Of a stretch of 64,000 nucleotides of DNA, positions 33,201-44,521 are shown in pieces. This DNA comes from Paraspadella gotoi. Its lineage: Eukaryota > Chaetognatha. Positions within the stretch are counted from its first letter, which is position 1. Each line of letters begins with the position of its first letter. The DNA is taken from contig CM119267.1 of assembly GCA_051294375.1 (NCBI GenBank), positions 17,588,937-17,652,936 of the forward strand. The letters are read 5' to 3'. A model generated the notes under the pieces. It did not search any database, was not told where the DNA came from, and worked only from the letters and a program-made list of their open reading frames with translations. A program made the translations under genes and the position numbers.

Positions 33201-36200
33201 CCAATCTGAATATTCCGGTAAGATTAGTTAATGTTAAAATTAAGATTAGTTAATGTTAAAATGAAATAGTGCAGAAACTAATGAGTTAGGTCAGAAATGA
33301 AATCGGTCTCATCGAAGGGAAACCCAGCCAACTGTTGTCGCTGGCAGGCGTCCAGAAACAAAGCGGAGCCTCAGGGAGAAAAGTTATCCCCATTGTACGA
33401 GCACGGTAAATGGGTGAGGCAAGGATAACATAAATAAAATGACGAGTAAGCATTTGAACGCCCGCAGCGAGAATGTACGCGTGACGTGCGAGTCAACCGC
33501 AAAGAGAGAAGCGACAGTTAGACAAAGAATCGTCATTATCGCCACAGAAATCGAGGACGTCACGGGGTAAGTGTGAGGTAGAGGGTCTGTACCGACTGAC
33601 TATAAATAGCCGGCTTCATCGATTAGCCGGTTAATAACCGGCAGTTATATTTATAAGATAATAGATTTCCAGTCTGGCACCGATGAAAAAGCAAGCGAGA
33701 CGTTTGTCGGAGATAATTTTTTTCCTTCCTAAGGCTTAGAGGTGATAAACTTGGCGGATAAATAAAAAGTCGAGTGAGCGAGAGGAGAGAAGAGTCAGCC
33801 TTTGGTTTAGCTCTCCCACCTCTTTATTTCATTCCCGCCCCTCACCCACCACTATTAGGCGCCAGTGACGAACCACTCCCCTGAGTCCCGTCATCGAGAG
33901 CCGAAACTGGGGAAATAGGAAAAAAAAATTCCCGCCTTTTTTTTCTAGTTTTTTTTTTCAGAAAGAATTTTTTTTTCATCCGACAGAGAAAAAACGGGGA
34001 AAAAATAAAAAGCCACGACAATTTCCCAGATGTAGACGGCGGCGTCGGCCTTTTTCGCATTTTATACATCGGAAAACGACATTTCGTGAGGCGACGTCGG
34101 GGCCGAATTCGCCCGCTTCAAAAAAATGTTGTGGAACGCGCGACAAAACATTCGGCGTTGGGAAATGCGATGGGAGATGGGGGGGAGAAGAAAGGGTGAG
34201 AAAATTGGGAAGGAAAGGTGAAGAGAATTCAAAAGGGGGAGAGAATTAACTGATGCCTCGGAGTCATTGGTTGAAGAAAAAAGGAAAAAGATACGGAAAA
34301 AGATACAGAAAAAGTTGAAAAATATGAGAAGAGAAAAAGATTTTGTTACAGCGAACTGGGGTTAGGGCGCTTAGCAGGGTGGAATACTCCTAATCCTCGT
34401 TTTTGCGCCGACGCATAATCGCCGCGGATGAGCGCAAAAGTGAAAAAAAAGGGCAGCCTGGCGGAAAATTGCGAAATTTCCATTTCATCGCCGACACGTC
34501 GGGGAGAGAGAGATGGCCGGGGGAAGGGGGCGGGGAAAAGAACGGGCTTAAGTTGCTCAACCAAATGAAACCGACCGGAGGCGGCCAAGTCACGCGAGCT
34601 GGTTAGAAACAAAAAAAATTAGATCGCGGGTTGGATTGTAAAATTTTTTCGGCGACTTCATTACGAGGCAATTGCAAGCGATTTGTGCCATTCCTTGCAG
34701 CTAGACCTTTAATAGATACGCATGTTTGTAACGATTGATCCAATCTTTAATCTCCAGTCCCGTATCGCCCGCCACCTTCTCACGCTAAAACCCAACTCTT
34801 TTGCTATAACCGAGCAGCTCATTAAAAAAACCATTAGTCATTGCCAGCGACAAGTTATCTATTTTTGGTCCACGCCCGCGGCGAGTCGCTCTGGTCGCTC
34901 GTTTAATAACCTGGGAAATCTTAGTTCTTACGATTAATTGAATGATGAATACATATCGGACCAAGATCCAATTAGAGTAAAAGTATTCCAACCCGTAATC
35001 ACCAATTATCACAGCTGTTGCGTCTTTTAAGAGATCGTCGTTTCAGTAAAATACGGGAACCGGCGGTTGGAGATAACTTTGCTTTGATATAGGATAGGGT
35101 ATGCCTTCCCAATCCACATCTCACCTGGGAAATACGAGTTTGCCGGGAAGAGAGAGTTTAGGCGCGTCTCTGACAACTCCAGTGAGGTGAAGCTTTTTCG
35201 CCATCACGCCGACCTTGAAAAAAAGAAAACGTGAGGGAGTGGAATGGTCTCCATCGGTCTTCAGACAAGCTCCAGTCATCCGCAGCTTATTTTTCACCCC
35301 CAGCCACTGACCGGGTTGTCGGCGGGTCGTGTCGCTACTTTGACCATGACGTTCGAGTTGAAGATGTAGGAAGAGAAAAAGACCCAGAAGACGTCGTAGA
35401 CGAGGAGACCCGTCAACAGCAGCGTCGAGACTTTCAGGCTTGGAAGACGGACGAAGGCGATGAAGGCCACGCAAAGGCCCATGCCAAGAGCTGCAAAAGA
35501 AAAGCATGAAACTTTATAATTTGAGATCACTCACTGTTTCAGGATTACTGCATATTATTTCAAAGAAAACGTGTCGATAATTCACAAGTAGTTTAGAAAA
35601 TATGTCGCATCTCTATTTGTTATCTACTATCCAAAACTGCCTCATGTCTTACCGTCCATCAGTATCCAATGACCAGTGAGTATCCACACGACGACAATAA
35701 GTAATGACATGGAAAAGGACATAATTTCGGAAGGAGTAAATCGGCCGCAACATCCGAAAGAGATCTTGTTTCCTGTCAGATCACAAACCGGGGAAGAGGG
35801 AGCAAAATGAGTAAAAGCGAGGGGGAGAGAAGAATGGGGGATAGAGAAAAGAAAGAAAAGAAATCGTGAACGGAGAGAGAGAAAAAATGGATGTATAAGT
35901 ATTTAATTTAGAATTAGACGCATTAATATGAGAATTAAAAGTAATAAATTATTTAAGAAGCCTCTTCTATCCGCCCAACACGAAAAAGACAATTTTGGCT
36001 CTCGTCCGATTTATCTGCAATTTTCGAGTCCGAATCCGACACGTCCGTAAGATTAATTCCGTCACCGGCCCGCTAGATCTATTTCGAGTTGGAAAAACCA
36101 TCCCCAAACTCGCCAACAAAAAAAAAAAAAAAAAAATTTCCCCCCCTTTTTCCTATCCCTGTCGCTTTTTAGTTAATTTAAAAGGAAAATCCATTTGTCA

Positions 36201-37485
36201 ACCGCACGAATTTCGACAAAAAAAAGAGGGGAAAAAAATCGATGAGCGCCCGCGGAGAAGCGACACATCTCAAGGCGATTCCGTTCGGTGCATAAAAATA
36301 ATTGGAACTTACCTAGTGGGCAACACGGCTTGCTGAGGTACTGGCACATTGGGAGTAAAAGGAATGCGAAAGCAGCAGTGGCGAGAACTGAGGGGGGGAA
36401 AAAGTGATGGGCGAGTGGCAGTTATTGCTCGAACGTGATCCCAAAAAAAATTCTGGCCGGAGACCGACCGGCTCAGCTTTCCGTCCGAGGCGCGTGCGCC
36501 ACTTAATATTTGATCAGATTCTTGAATTTCTTATCGATAGGTCGACCAAGAGTTGGGCTATTTTTTTTTTTCCTAACCAACTTTCTTTTCGCTATTGACA
36601 ATAGATTGACGATAGATGACAAAATCATTTAAACTTCGAAGTAGTTGAAATTAATGCGCGAATTATTATTTTGGAATGATGAAAAGTTTAGCCAAACTAA
36701 TATTGTCCTTAACACTTATTGCCACAAATGTTTCTCTTACTTGCTGTGCACATGGCGAAAACGAGTTGCATCGAGTCGAAAAAAAAGAACATGACGAGTA
36801 GGGAAATGGAGGCGCCGACCGGGAGGAACAGAGCCTGCGTCGAGTCCAAAGTTTGGGCGTGGTTCCCGCCGACGTTGCCGATGCCAATGGCGACGCCACC
36901 GCCATCGCTCATTTGGTTCTTGGTAGGGGGGGGTAATGGGGAGGAGGAGGGAAGTAGAAGGTAAATAAAAAATCGAAGAATCGGCCAAAAAAAAAAATAA
37001 AATAAAGTCAAAGAATACACACGCAATTAGGAAAGTTAATTGACCGCTCGCATCGTGACAGTTTGGGAGATGGAGAAAAACCGGAATACTAATATTAGGG
37101 AAAGCTTGAGAAGGTGGGGGGGGGAAGCATGAAACTGTAAAAGAAGGGATTGTGACAGAGAGGAATCGGAGTACCGGCATCAAGATCCAATGAGACATTT
37201 TCGGACGCATAAACAGAAAAATGGCCAAATGTGAGCGAGCTCTGAACAGGAAAATTCTACACTGATCAATTGTACTTGTAGCAATATACCTGTGTGAGGA
37301 GTGGGGAGGTTTGGGAGGACGAGGATTGCGACGGAGGACTGGACGAATGGACGATGTTGGTGAGAAGCGGGGCGTGTCCCTCTCGCTCTTTGGCTTGCTT
37401 AAGTCGCTCTCGATCGCGCATTTCTTGTTCCATGTTGAGAGATCTGGTAAGGGCGGATGTTACGAAGAATAAATAATTATAGACG

Positions 37486-37575
<90 letters not shown>

Positions 37576-38610
37576 AAGAGTAACCATCTTAAAAGTCGGA
37601 TACGACAATAAATTTAAAATCCAAAAAGGAAGACAGGAAATCGGATATAAAAAAGAAATCGAATAAAGAATACAAAGTCTTTGGGAAAAGACATCAAACA
37701 AAGAGATCTCGAAATGTTAAAGAGCGAAAAATTCCTTTTTTGAGACGAGTCACGAGGTTAATATTATTCAATTCGTCTTAAGACAANNNNNNNNNNTAAG
37801 ACAAAGACCTCTTATAAGGTAAACAAAGACTTAAATAATAAATATTGCCTACTTTTTCTCAATATTTCTAATTCAGGAAGTAGAAGGAAAATTTGTTAAC
37901 GCTGTTATTATAAACATACATACCTGAAACTTCCGTAGACGATCAACAGAATAGAGATGAAAAAGGTCGATACTCTTGAGGAATCCACCATAGAGTACAC
38001 CCTGCGGACAAAGGACAAAGTTGCCTTTCGTGTACAGATTTCTCTCGCGATTCTTATAAAGGGAAATTCTTGCTAATTCAAGAAACAAGTCAATTATTTA
38101 AATTTCTCAGCCTTATTAAATTAAGACGCGCGCTTTCCGCAATATGAAATTAATCGTTGCTAATTGGGAAAAATTGTGGGGAACGTTGGTTTGTCGGGAA
38201 TACGCGTTCTTAATTTCATCTCGGGCGACTGGAAATACCACGGACAATTACAGCTTGACGATAACTAATTGTAAAGGTAGAAAAAAAAAACCCGGCTAAT
38301 TCGCTTATTTTGTTTCACGTTTTATATTTAAAATTTAAGTCTTAAAATAGTATTTTGGCCCAGCAACTCATTACCGAGAAAAATCTTTTCAATTTTTATA
38401 ACATCCCCGCCTCTGACATCCACAAGCTGCCAAAACACAATAACAACGCCGCCCCCGCCCCCCATCTCCAACCTCGAAGAAGCCCTTCACTCACATATTG
38501 GGTTCGACGGACGGCACGATCTGCCCGCCTCCAATGGCCGCGCCCACGTAGGCGCCGCCGACGCCCGCACCACCCGCCGCCTCGGACCCGTGCTCGGCCA
38601 GGGTCTCCAT
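27235..38610 (-). CDS. Sppl3: Signal peptide peptidase-like 3 (intramembrane aspartyl protease)
   Basis: Eleven exons join in phase to give 454 residues: 38495-38610 (start [14 protein letters not shown]), 37924-38001, 37290-37443, 36741-36918, 36313-36387, 35653-35772, 35312-35490, 35125-35213, 27715-27911, 27474-27583 and 27235-27303 (ends SSKLDV). SPPL3 is a Golgi nine-pass GxGD protease that sheds glycosyltransferases by family knowledge. The first aspartate is in [10 protein letters not shown] (exon 35312-35490), the second in [15 protein letters not shown] (exon 27715-27911), and the PAL motif is in QPALLYLVP. Family signatures [31 protein letters not shown] and [10 protein letters not shown] are all present. 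It is longer than the roughly 384-residue human protein because of an Ala/Gly-rich N-terminus and a Ser-rich insert. A 7.2 kb intron hosts two plus-strand genes. A 10-N gap lies in the 37444-37923 intron. Confidence 0.95.
28305..30476 (+). CDS. TSSK-type serine/threonine kinase, nested in SPPL3 intron
   Basis: Seven exons join in phase to 339 residues: 28305-28370, 28436-28567, 28989-29144, 29543-29712, 29785-29873, 29970-30152 and 30253-30476. After an N-terminal extension of about 50 residues ([17 protein letters not shown]), the glycine loop reads LGEGSYAKV. The lysine is in CALKIV and is followed by [16 protein letters not shown], the TSSK signature. Then come [20 protein letters not shown], the catalytic loop HRDLKCEN, DFGFCK, the activation segment [17 protein letters not shown], and the [19 protein letters not shown] stretch. 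All catalytic residues are present. The testis-specific kinases act in sperm development in other animals; expression here is inferred. The gene lies on the strand opposite SPPL3, wholly within the 27912-35124 intron. Confidence 0.93.
30477..30938. other. Gap between the two nested plus-strand genes
   Basis: It contains a short (GA)n run at 30500-30516 and a G-run near 30645-30655. I see no gene. The promoter of the following small gene should lie here. Confidence 0.5.
30939..32213 (+). CDS. Small disordered Ser/Thr/Ala-rich protein, nested in SPPL3 intron
   Basis: I do not recognise this protein. Exon 1, 30939-31211, starts [20 protein letters not shown] and ends GKTQ at a GT donor in phase 0. 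A second exon that fits in phase is 31983-32213, starting [20 protein letters not shown] and ending [10 protein letters not shown] with TGA. The joined product would have 167 residues. Both exons are GC-rich against an AT-rich background, a sign of coding sequence in this genome, and both are low complexity without a signal or membrane segment. A possible alternative exon begins after TCTTCAG at 31314 ([14 protein letters not shown]). It lies 460 bases downstream of the kinase on the same strand. Structure and reality of the second exon are uncertain. Confidence 0.45.
32214..35124. other. Rest of the large SPPL3 intron
   Basis: AT-rich with G/A-rich tracts. It holds an inverted-repeat cluster at 33601-33655. 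A short open stretch at 33297-33410 ([14 protein letters not shown]) could be an exon but I could not join it to another. No other supported gene. Confidence 0.5.
37490..37570. repeat. (GA)n microsatellite in SPPL3 intron
   Basis: Eighty bases of pure GA dinucleotide. Confidence 0.95.
37787..37796. other. Assembly gap (10 N)
   Basis: A run of 10 N inside the SPPL3 intron 37444-37923, flanked on both sides by AAGACAA-like sequence. Confidence 0.98.
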
Positions 38611-39059
38611 AGTCTTTGGCTCTTAATTAGCTTCGAGAGTAACGATGAGGTTTTCTCTTTTTTTTTTTATTTGAAGACGACGTCTGCCAATTTTAATGAC
38701 GCAGCGTGACGCTAGTCGAGTGGAATGAAGTTTCGTAGTCGCCTTGGATTTTAATTCGCAGAATTTTCTATTTTTGGCAAGTCATGGTCCGTAACGGAAG
38801 GAAGGGTCCATGGTCCTTCCGTCGAGGTTCACTTGTGACGTTGGGCGTCAATCGGAAATCGAAGGCGCCGATGGGCGGCGGAAAGCGTCGCCGATCCAAC
38901 GCGTTCGCATCGTCGGACAAAGACGAGAAATGAAAGGAAAGGATCCTCGGTTCGTCCGCGACTTTGTTTAGGTATTGAAGACAACGGAAACCAACGACAG
39001 AGACAGAGATAAATACGATATTCACTGTCTTCTCGGTATCTCCATCGTCCACATTAGTG

Positions 39060-39190
39060 TGAGAGAGAGAGAGAGAGAGAGAGTGAGGGATGAGGAGAGG
39101 GAGAGCATGAGTGAATGTGAGAGTGAGAGAGTGAGACAGAAACAGAGAGAGAGAATGAGTAATAGAGAGAGAGATAGAGAGAGAGACTCT
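39060..39190. repeat. GA-rich low-complexity tract
   Basis: Imperfect GAGA repeats with GAGTGA interruptions, 450-580 bp upstream of the SPPL3 start codon. GAGA tracts can act as promoter elements in animals; that is inference here. Confidence 0.75.
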
Positions 39191-39780
39191 GCTGGCTGTT
39201 CCTCGTTTTTGTGAACTGACGACGAGGAAATCGACGATGAGGATCGGCGACGACGACCAGCACGACCAAGACTCGGCGACGACGACGATGAAGGCGACGA
39301 CGGCGAAGGAGCGACGACGAGATAGTCGACGATTGTCGGACGGCGACGACGATGAGGGCGACGAGAACGACGGTGAAGCGAGAGAGCGAGAGAGAGAGAA
39401 AGAGAGACGGGGAGAAGGGGGGAAAAATAAAGGAAGAGCGAGAGAGCTTTTTATAGTTTATTGCTCGTTTCCGTAATCCACTAAACGGTATCGGAAATAG
39501 GTCAGAATTTCCTTATTATTCTCGGTAATAATTTAAAAAAAAATTTAATAAAAGAAATTGGCAGTAATTAGCTACTTAAGAAATTTATGAAGTATTGATT
39601 TCTAAGTTTTTGCGGTTAAGCCGAAGATGATGTCTTGAGGCTCAAGCTCAAGTTGAACCTGGAGTTAAATCTTATTAATTACTGGCTTATTTTTAGTAAT
39701 CCTCGTCAACCAACCAACAACTTACGACGTAATCTAATTAGTCCTTTAAGATGATAATTCCCCAATACCATGTAATATTT

Positions 39781-39787
39781 TTTATTA

Positions 39788-39826
<39 letters not shown>

Positions 39827-40101
39827 TTATACTAGTTTGCCATAAATCTTTTCTTAAACTGACTGCTCAGCTTTTCCTCAAAAATTCTACAATACATGAT
39901 TTATCACTGTATGTCTTCTAGAAATGAAATTTCTAAAAAATATTGTTACTGCAAAACCCCAAGACACAAATTCAAAATTCCCCCCAAAATTCTAAAAATT
40001 TGATTGATTGTTATTTTGTTCCGTGAAGAGAATGATAGTTTCTGAAACGACCGCTAAGTTCTTTCCCCTTGTACAAGGAAAACAAAATGTGAATAAAATA
40101 A
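39781..40101 (+). repeat. Repeat family A, (ATT)n plus about 260 bp body
   Basis: It starts with an (ATT)n run and continues through CTGACTGCTCAG, AAATTCTACAATACATGATT and GAGAATGATAGTTTCTGAAA to CCCCTTGTACAAGGAAAACA, which contains the perfect palindrome CCTTGTACAAGG. It is repeated at 44436-44822. Confidence 0.8.
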
Positions 40102-40112
40102 TATGTTGAATG

Positions 40113-40265
40113 GATGGATAATTTTTATATTGGTTGTACCAATTTCATATACAATACATGAAATTGGTACAACCAATATAATAATAATTTGTTGAATGGA
40201 TGGATAATTTTTATATTGGTTGTACCAATTTCATATACAATACATGAAATTGGTACAACCAATAT
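40113..40265. repeat. Duplicated inverted pair of repeat B ends
   Basis: Four copies of the B terminus alternate in orientation: TATTGGTTGTACCAATTTCA, then TGAAATTGGTACAACCAATA, then the same pair again about 75 bases on. The two members of each pair are separated by TATACAATAC. Confidence 0.85.
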
Positions 40266-40340
40266 AATATATATAATATATATATAATATAATATACATA
40301 TATATAATTGTATATATATATGTATATATGTATACATTGT

Positions 40341-40515
40341 ATAGGTACTCTGGGAGTGAATAAACGAGAATGTGAGAGATTCTTGAGTAAAAGCTTGCAG
40401 GGACCTGCTATGTAATAATCTTGTTAGAGTGATGGAAGCCTTAAACCACCAAAGGCTGTCCTAGGTCAGGGGCAAGATAGCTTATTTATTAAATGAATGG
40501 ATAATTTTTCGATTT
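40341..40515 (+). repeat. Repeat family B copy
   Basis: It starts AGGTACTCTGGGAGTGAATA and runs through GCTTGCAGGGACCTGCTATG to TTAAATGAATGGATAATTTT. The palindromic end itself is replaced by other sequence. Confidence 0.75.
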
Positions 40516-42102
40516 GATAAACGATCTTTTAAAAACGTACGAGGTTTTGTTCGAGTTGCCAATAAGGACTATCATAAATCCCTATATTTCACTTATTGAG
40601 GAACGAAAAAAAAACGTAATTTCTTGGACCTTTTTTATCTCATGAAAAAAGTATTTCTGGGGAAATCATAGAGCGAGTCTTTCTGTACGTGCTCACTGCT
40701 CATTCTCGTCACGCACGTCGTTCTCGGTTAGTTGCTACTGTTTATATCTAACACTTCATACGTTGTACTTAGTATACGTACTTACCTACAGGGTAAGTTT
40801 TTTATTTAAAATTTAAAACTCAATTCGAGGGGGGTAATTCGGGAAAAGTTAAATCATCGCTGAGCGGATTGACAATTAGAATTACAATAGAGAGAGTTCT
40901 TCTAGATCGATCGCAGCGCGTGTATTTTGAATGTTGATAAATTTACAGTCAAGTGATAAATTGAAAACTAAAATCACACCCTGCTTTTGCACCCATAATG
41001 TTTCAAAAGGGAATTTGCTAAAAATAATACCCAGTCCACTTGATCCGTCTATTATTGTTTCTTCTCACACGCAATGATTTCATATTATTATTATAGAGAA
41101 AGAAGACTAACAATTTCTTTTTTGCATCTATTAGAAATTATGAACGTTTATTTTAATACACAATGCTTTCAATTTTGAATTTCGGGTTTTGTGACCTGGA
41201 AAAAAAAATTATAACGGATCTCGTAAAAAAATCTAAAAAGCACATCTTAAAAGTAAATAGAAAAAAGCGAAGGGTTGGAATGGAAGAAGATTTAGTCCTT
41301 TTTATTTTCTCTCTCGCCGAAATCTTTCAAGCTGTAACTTACCTTTTTTTCGTCTCTAAAAATTAAATTTAAACAATCAAAAGAAAACTTTTGAAAGTGA
41401 TCCAAATTTTTATTAAATTTCTTCGGGTACACAACATTTTATACCAAAGTACGACAACTAACAATGGTTTTCTAATTTTTTTATCACTCAAGTAGCTTTC
41501 AGGGAATTAATAAAAAAATGACGACAGGATGATCTGTATGTCAGCCTCTTTCTCTAATCGCGGATGTCGCACAATTTTCTGATATTTTTGGCGTTTTATC
41601 TTCGTTGTTACTACTATGCATATACTGAAAACTTTTTTTTGTCTGTTAAATATATATTCGAAAACAAAATCTTTGCGCGTCTTGATTGATATTTATCTTC
41701 ACTATTACTCTTAGTATCGCTATTTAAACATTATCGCTATTGAAGCATTATGATACCAAATCAAATGCATTTATATTTTTTTTCAAGATATCAATCTTAA
41801 TTAATGATGCGCTAGAATTTTCTTGCCTATAATTTATTTCATATGCCATTTGCCTGTCTTTTGACCAGGAAGGCGAGCTTGGGGCATGGCACTTCAGGTG
41901 GTGTTGTTATGGAACCGATTTTGAATTAAACGTCTTTTTTGCCGTCCAACTCAAAAGCACCAAAAACTCCCCAGCCAATCAATGCAGTCGATAGGTTTTC
42001 CGTTACTCTTTTTTTTTGCGCTGCGCAATTGTTAGTTTGCCTCACCCATCTCTCGGAACTCACCCTCCTCGTTTGCGGTCTTCTTTCTCAACAAATATTC
42101 AT

Positions 42103-42114
42103 TCTGTTCTCTCT

Positions 42115-42168
<54 letters not shown>

Positions 42169-42172
42169 TCTC

Positions 42173-42200
<28 letters not shown>
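42103..42200. repeat. (CT)n microsatellite
   Basis: Near-pure CT repeats, then CTTT repeats, about 340-440 bases upstream of the M13 peptidase start codon. Confidence 0.9.
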
Positions 42201-42207
<7 letters not shown>

Positions 42208-42542
42208 CTCCCTCTATATTTGTTTTGTCTTTTTCCCCAGTTCGAAACTAAAAGTTCAATATGAAACTAAAGGAGTTTTCTTTTACGAATACCCTAATTT
42301 CTTTTGTTTATTTATTATTTTTATTATTCTTTTAGTACTATGAAAGTATTATTCTCTCAAGTTTTACGAACCGAGAGTTTGCACAATCCAGGCTTATAAT
42401 CTTCGAAATAAAATATTTCTTGATTAAATTTTATTATAATGAAGAATATATATGTTATTTATTTCATAATATACCTCGAAAAATTCATTTTAAAAATATT
42501 CATTTCTCTTTAAAAGCGAAAAACGAAATATAAACATTAAAA

Positions 42543-44440
42543 ATGCCAAACGACTCGACCGACAATCTCTATGGCAACAAACGAATATCTTCGTTCAGGT
42601 GACTTAACTCGATCGTTAAATTAGAATAATATTTATTTTTGATTGACGTCCGCGTCGCGCCTCGTTTTCAATCAGCGTCTCCGACCCCGAGTCGAAGGAT
42701 AACGGATGCTGCTGTTGCGCCGCCAGATGCCTCAAATTCTTTCTTGTCGTTTTGTTCTTCCTTTGCATCGGCCTGGTCATCGCCTTGCTCATCGTCATTT
42801 TCGGTACATCGGGAAGTTTATGGCAATGATGTTTACATTGTGTAATGATGTTTAAAATTAAAATCTCAAAATTAAGCGATCCAATGGCATTGGCAATGAG
42901 GTTTTCTCGTCGTAAAACAAGTGGGTACTTTTTATTTGCGCCGCAGTGTATTCTGAATACTAAATATTATCTGTATTAAGTGAAAACTTATTTATTTTGA
43001 GCAATATTCGGTTTTCAATAGCTGTTTTCTTAAAATTATTCAAAAGATGAGAGGAGGTAATTAAAAAAAGCTTAAATTTATGATAACAAAGAGCATGAAA
43101 AAAGTTGCAGAGAGCAATTTTAAAATGAAAGTGATTAAATTGATTAAATTGGTTACAATATTTTAGCTATCTGTGAATGCATTGTCTCGCTCTATCTCTA
43201 TTTAACTAAATGTCATTATAATTTTTAATACAGTCCTAAAACCCCCGGAGCCATGCCGCACTCCCGACTGCTTCGATGCGGCAGCGATGATGGGAGCGAG
43301 TATGAATCTCTCCGCCGATCCTTGCGAGGACTTTTACGAATACGTCTGTGGAGGTAAGCGACCAACCAAGAAGGCAAGAAAGCAAGAAAGAAAATAACAA
43401 ATAGCAAGAAAGAAAAATGAAAAAAAAGCAAAACAAGAACGGTGATTCTAATGTGTTGAGCCGCAGTGACTTTATTTTCACATGTATTTCCTTTTGATCA
43501 TATGATATGACATGACATGACTAAAAAAACTTACTAAGACCTTGTATTTATGACAAGCACTGCATCGAAATCCGTCTTTTTTTCCTTATAGTTTTATCAT
43601 TTAACAAATGAGCAACCAACTATAGGCGAATTTTATGCATTTTTAATGTAAGTTGGACAGACCGATGGACAGACATACCGACCGACGGACCGACCGAAAA
43701 GTGACTTATAGAGTTGCTCCGCGAGTACTCGCGGCGCAGCTAATAAGCAATAAAGCGAAACAAATCCGACAACCCACATCCCCAGGATGGGTGGACAGAA
43801 ACCCTTTGGCCGCGGACGACTTAATGAAGACCCAATTCACGGAACTGGGTGAAAAGACGGACGAGCGAGTCTGGATGCTGCTGAATGAAGACCTCGAGAA
43901 CGAGGATTTGCAGAATCCGGTCAACATCGCCAAGATCCTCTACCACCAATGCCTCGATCTGGAACGGCTGGAGAAAGACGGTTCCGCTCCGGTAAGGACT
44001 TGAAGAGTGGTTCGTGAATTAGTAAGTTAATCGATTTTTGATTATTAGAATATAATTTGAATGCAGTAACTAAATTGTTTGATCATAGGAAAGTTAACTT
44101 TTTGAAACATGTTTCTGCAATTATTTTTGTAATATCTCAAATCCTAATGAAGGAGAGAATCGATTATTAAAAATTTAAAATTATAAGTAGAAAAATATAT
44201 GTTTCTCAAAAAGCTGGAATCGGCCATTGCCGACATTGGCGGATGGGTTTACGACGGGAACCGCGGACGAGGAGCTTGGAACCCTTTCGCTTGGAACCTC
44301 GAGACGGCGATGAAGAAGGCAATGGCGACGTACGGGACGACGCCGATGTTGAGCGCCGGGGTGGGCGACGATCAGAAGGATCCACTAACGCGTCGGGTGC
44401 AGGTGGGCGTGAAGATGGTGGATCGATTAGAATTTATTTA

Positions 44441-44521
<81 letters not shown>

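Larger units (their letters stand above)
38611..42542. other. Divergent intergenic region, SPPL3 5' and M13 peptidase 5'
   Basis: About 3.9 kb. The two genes diverge, so both promoters lie here. A GA-rich stretch is at 39060-39190 and 39380-39445, and a GACGAC-rich tract at 39225-39370. Repeat A is at 39781-40101, repeat B material at 40113-40515 and a CT microsatellite at 42103-42200. Open frames across the CT and GA tracts are low complexity and rejected. Confidence 0.55.

Noticed and set aside
33297-33560. Possible small gene [20 protein letters not shown] with a second exon near 33471
   Set aside because: The donor and acceptor phases either give an immediate stop or a very short product, so there is no support beyond a start codon.
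38768-39052. Minus-strand 94-codon frame upstream of the SPPL3 start
   Set aside because: It overlaps the expected SPPL3 promoter/5' UTR, has no domain and no in-phase splice to the gene.
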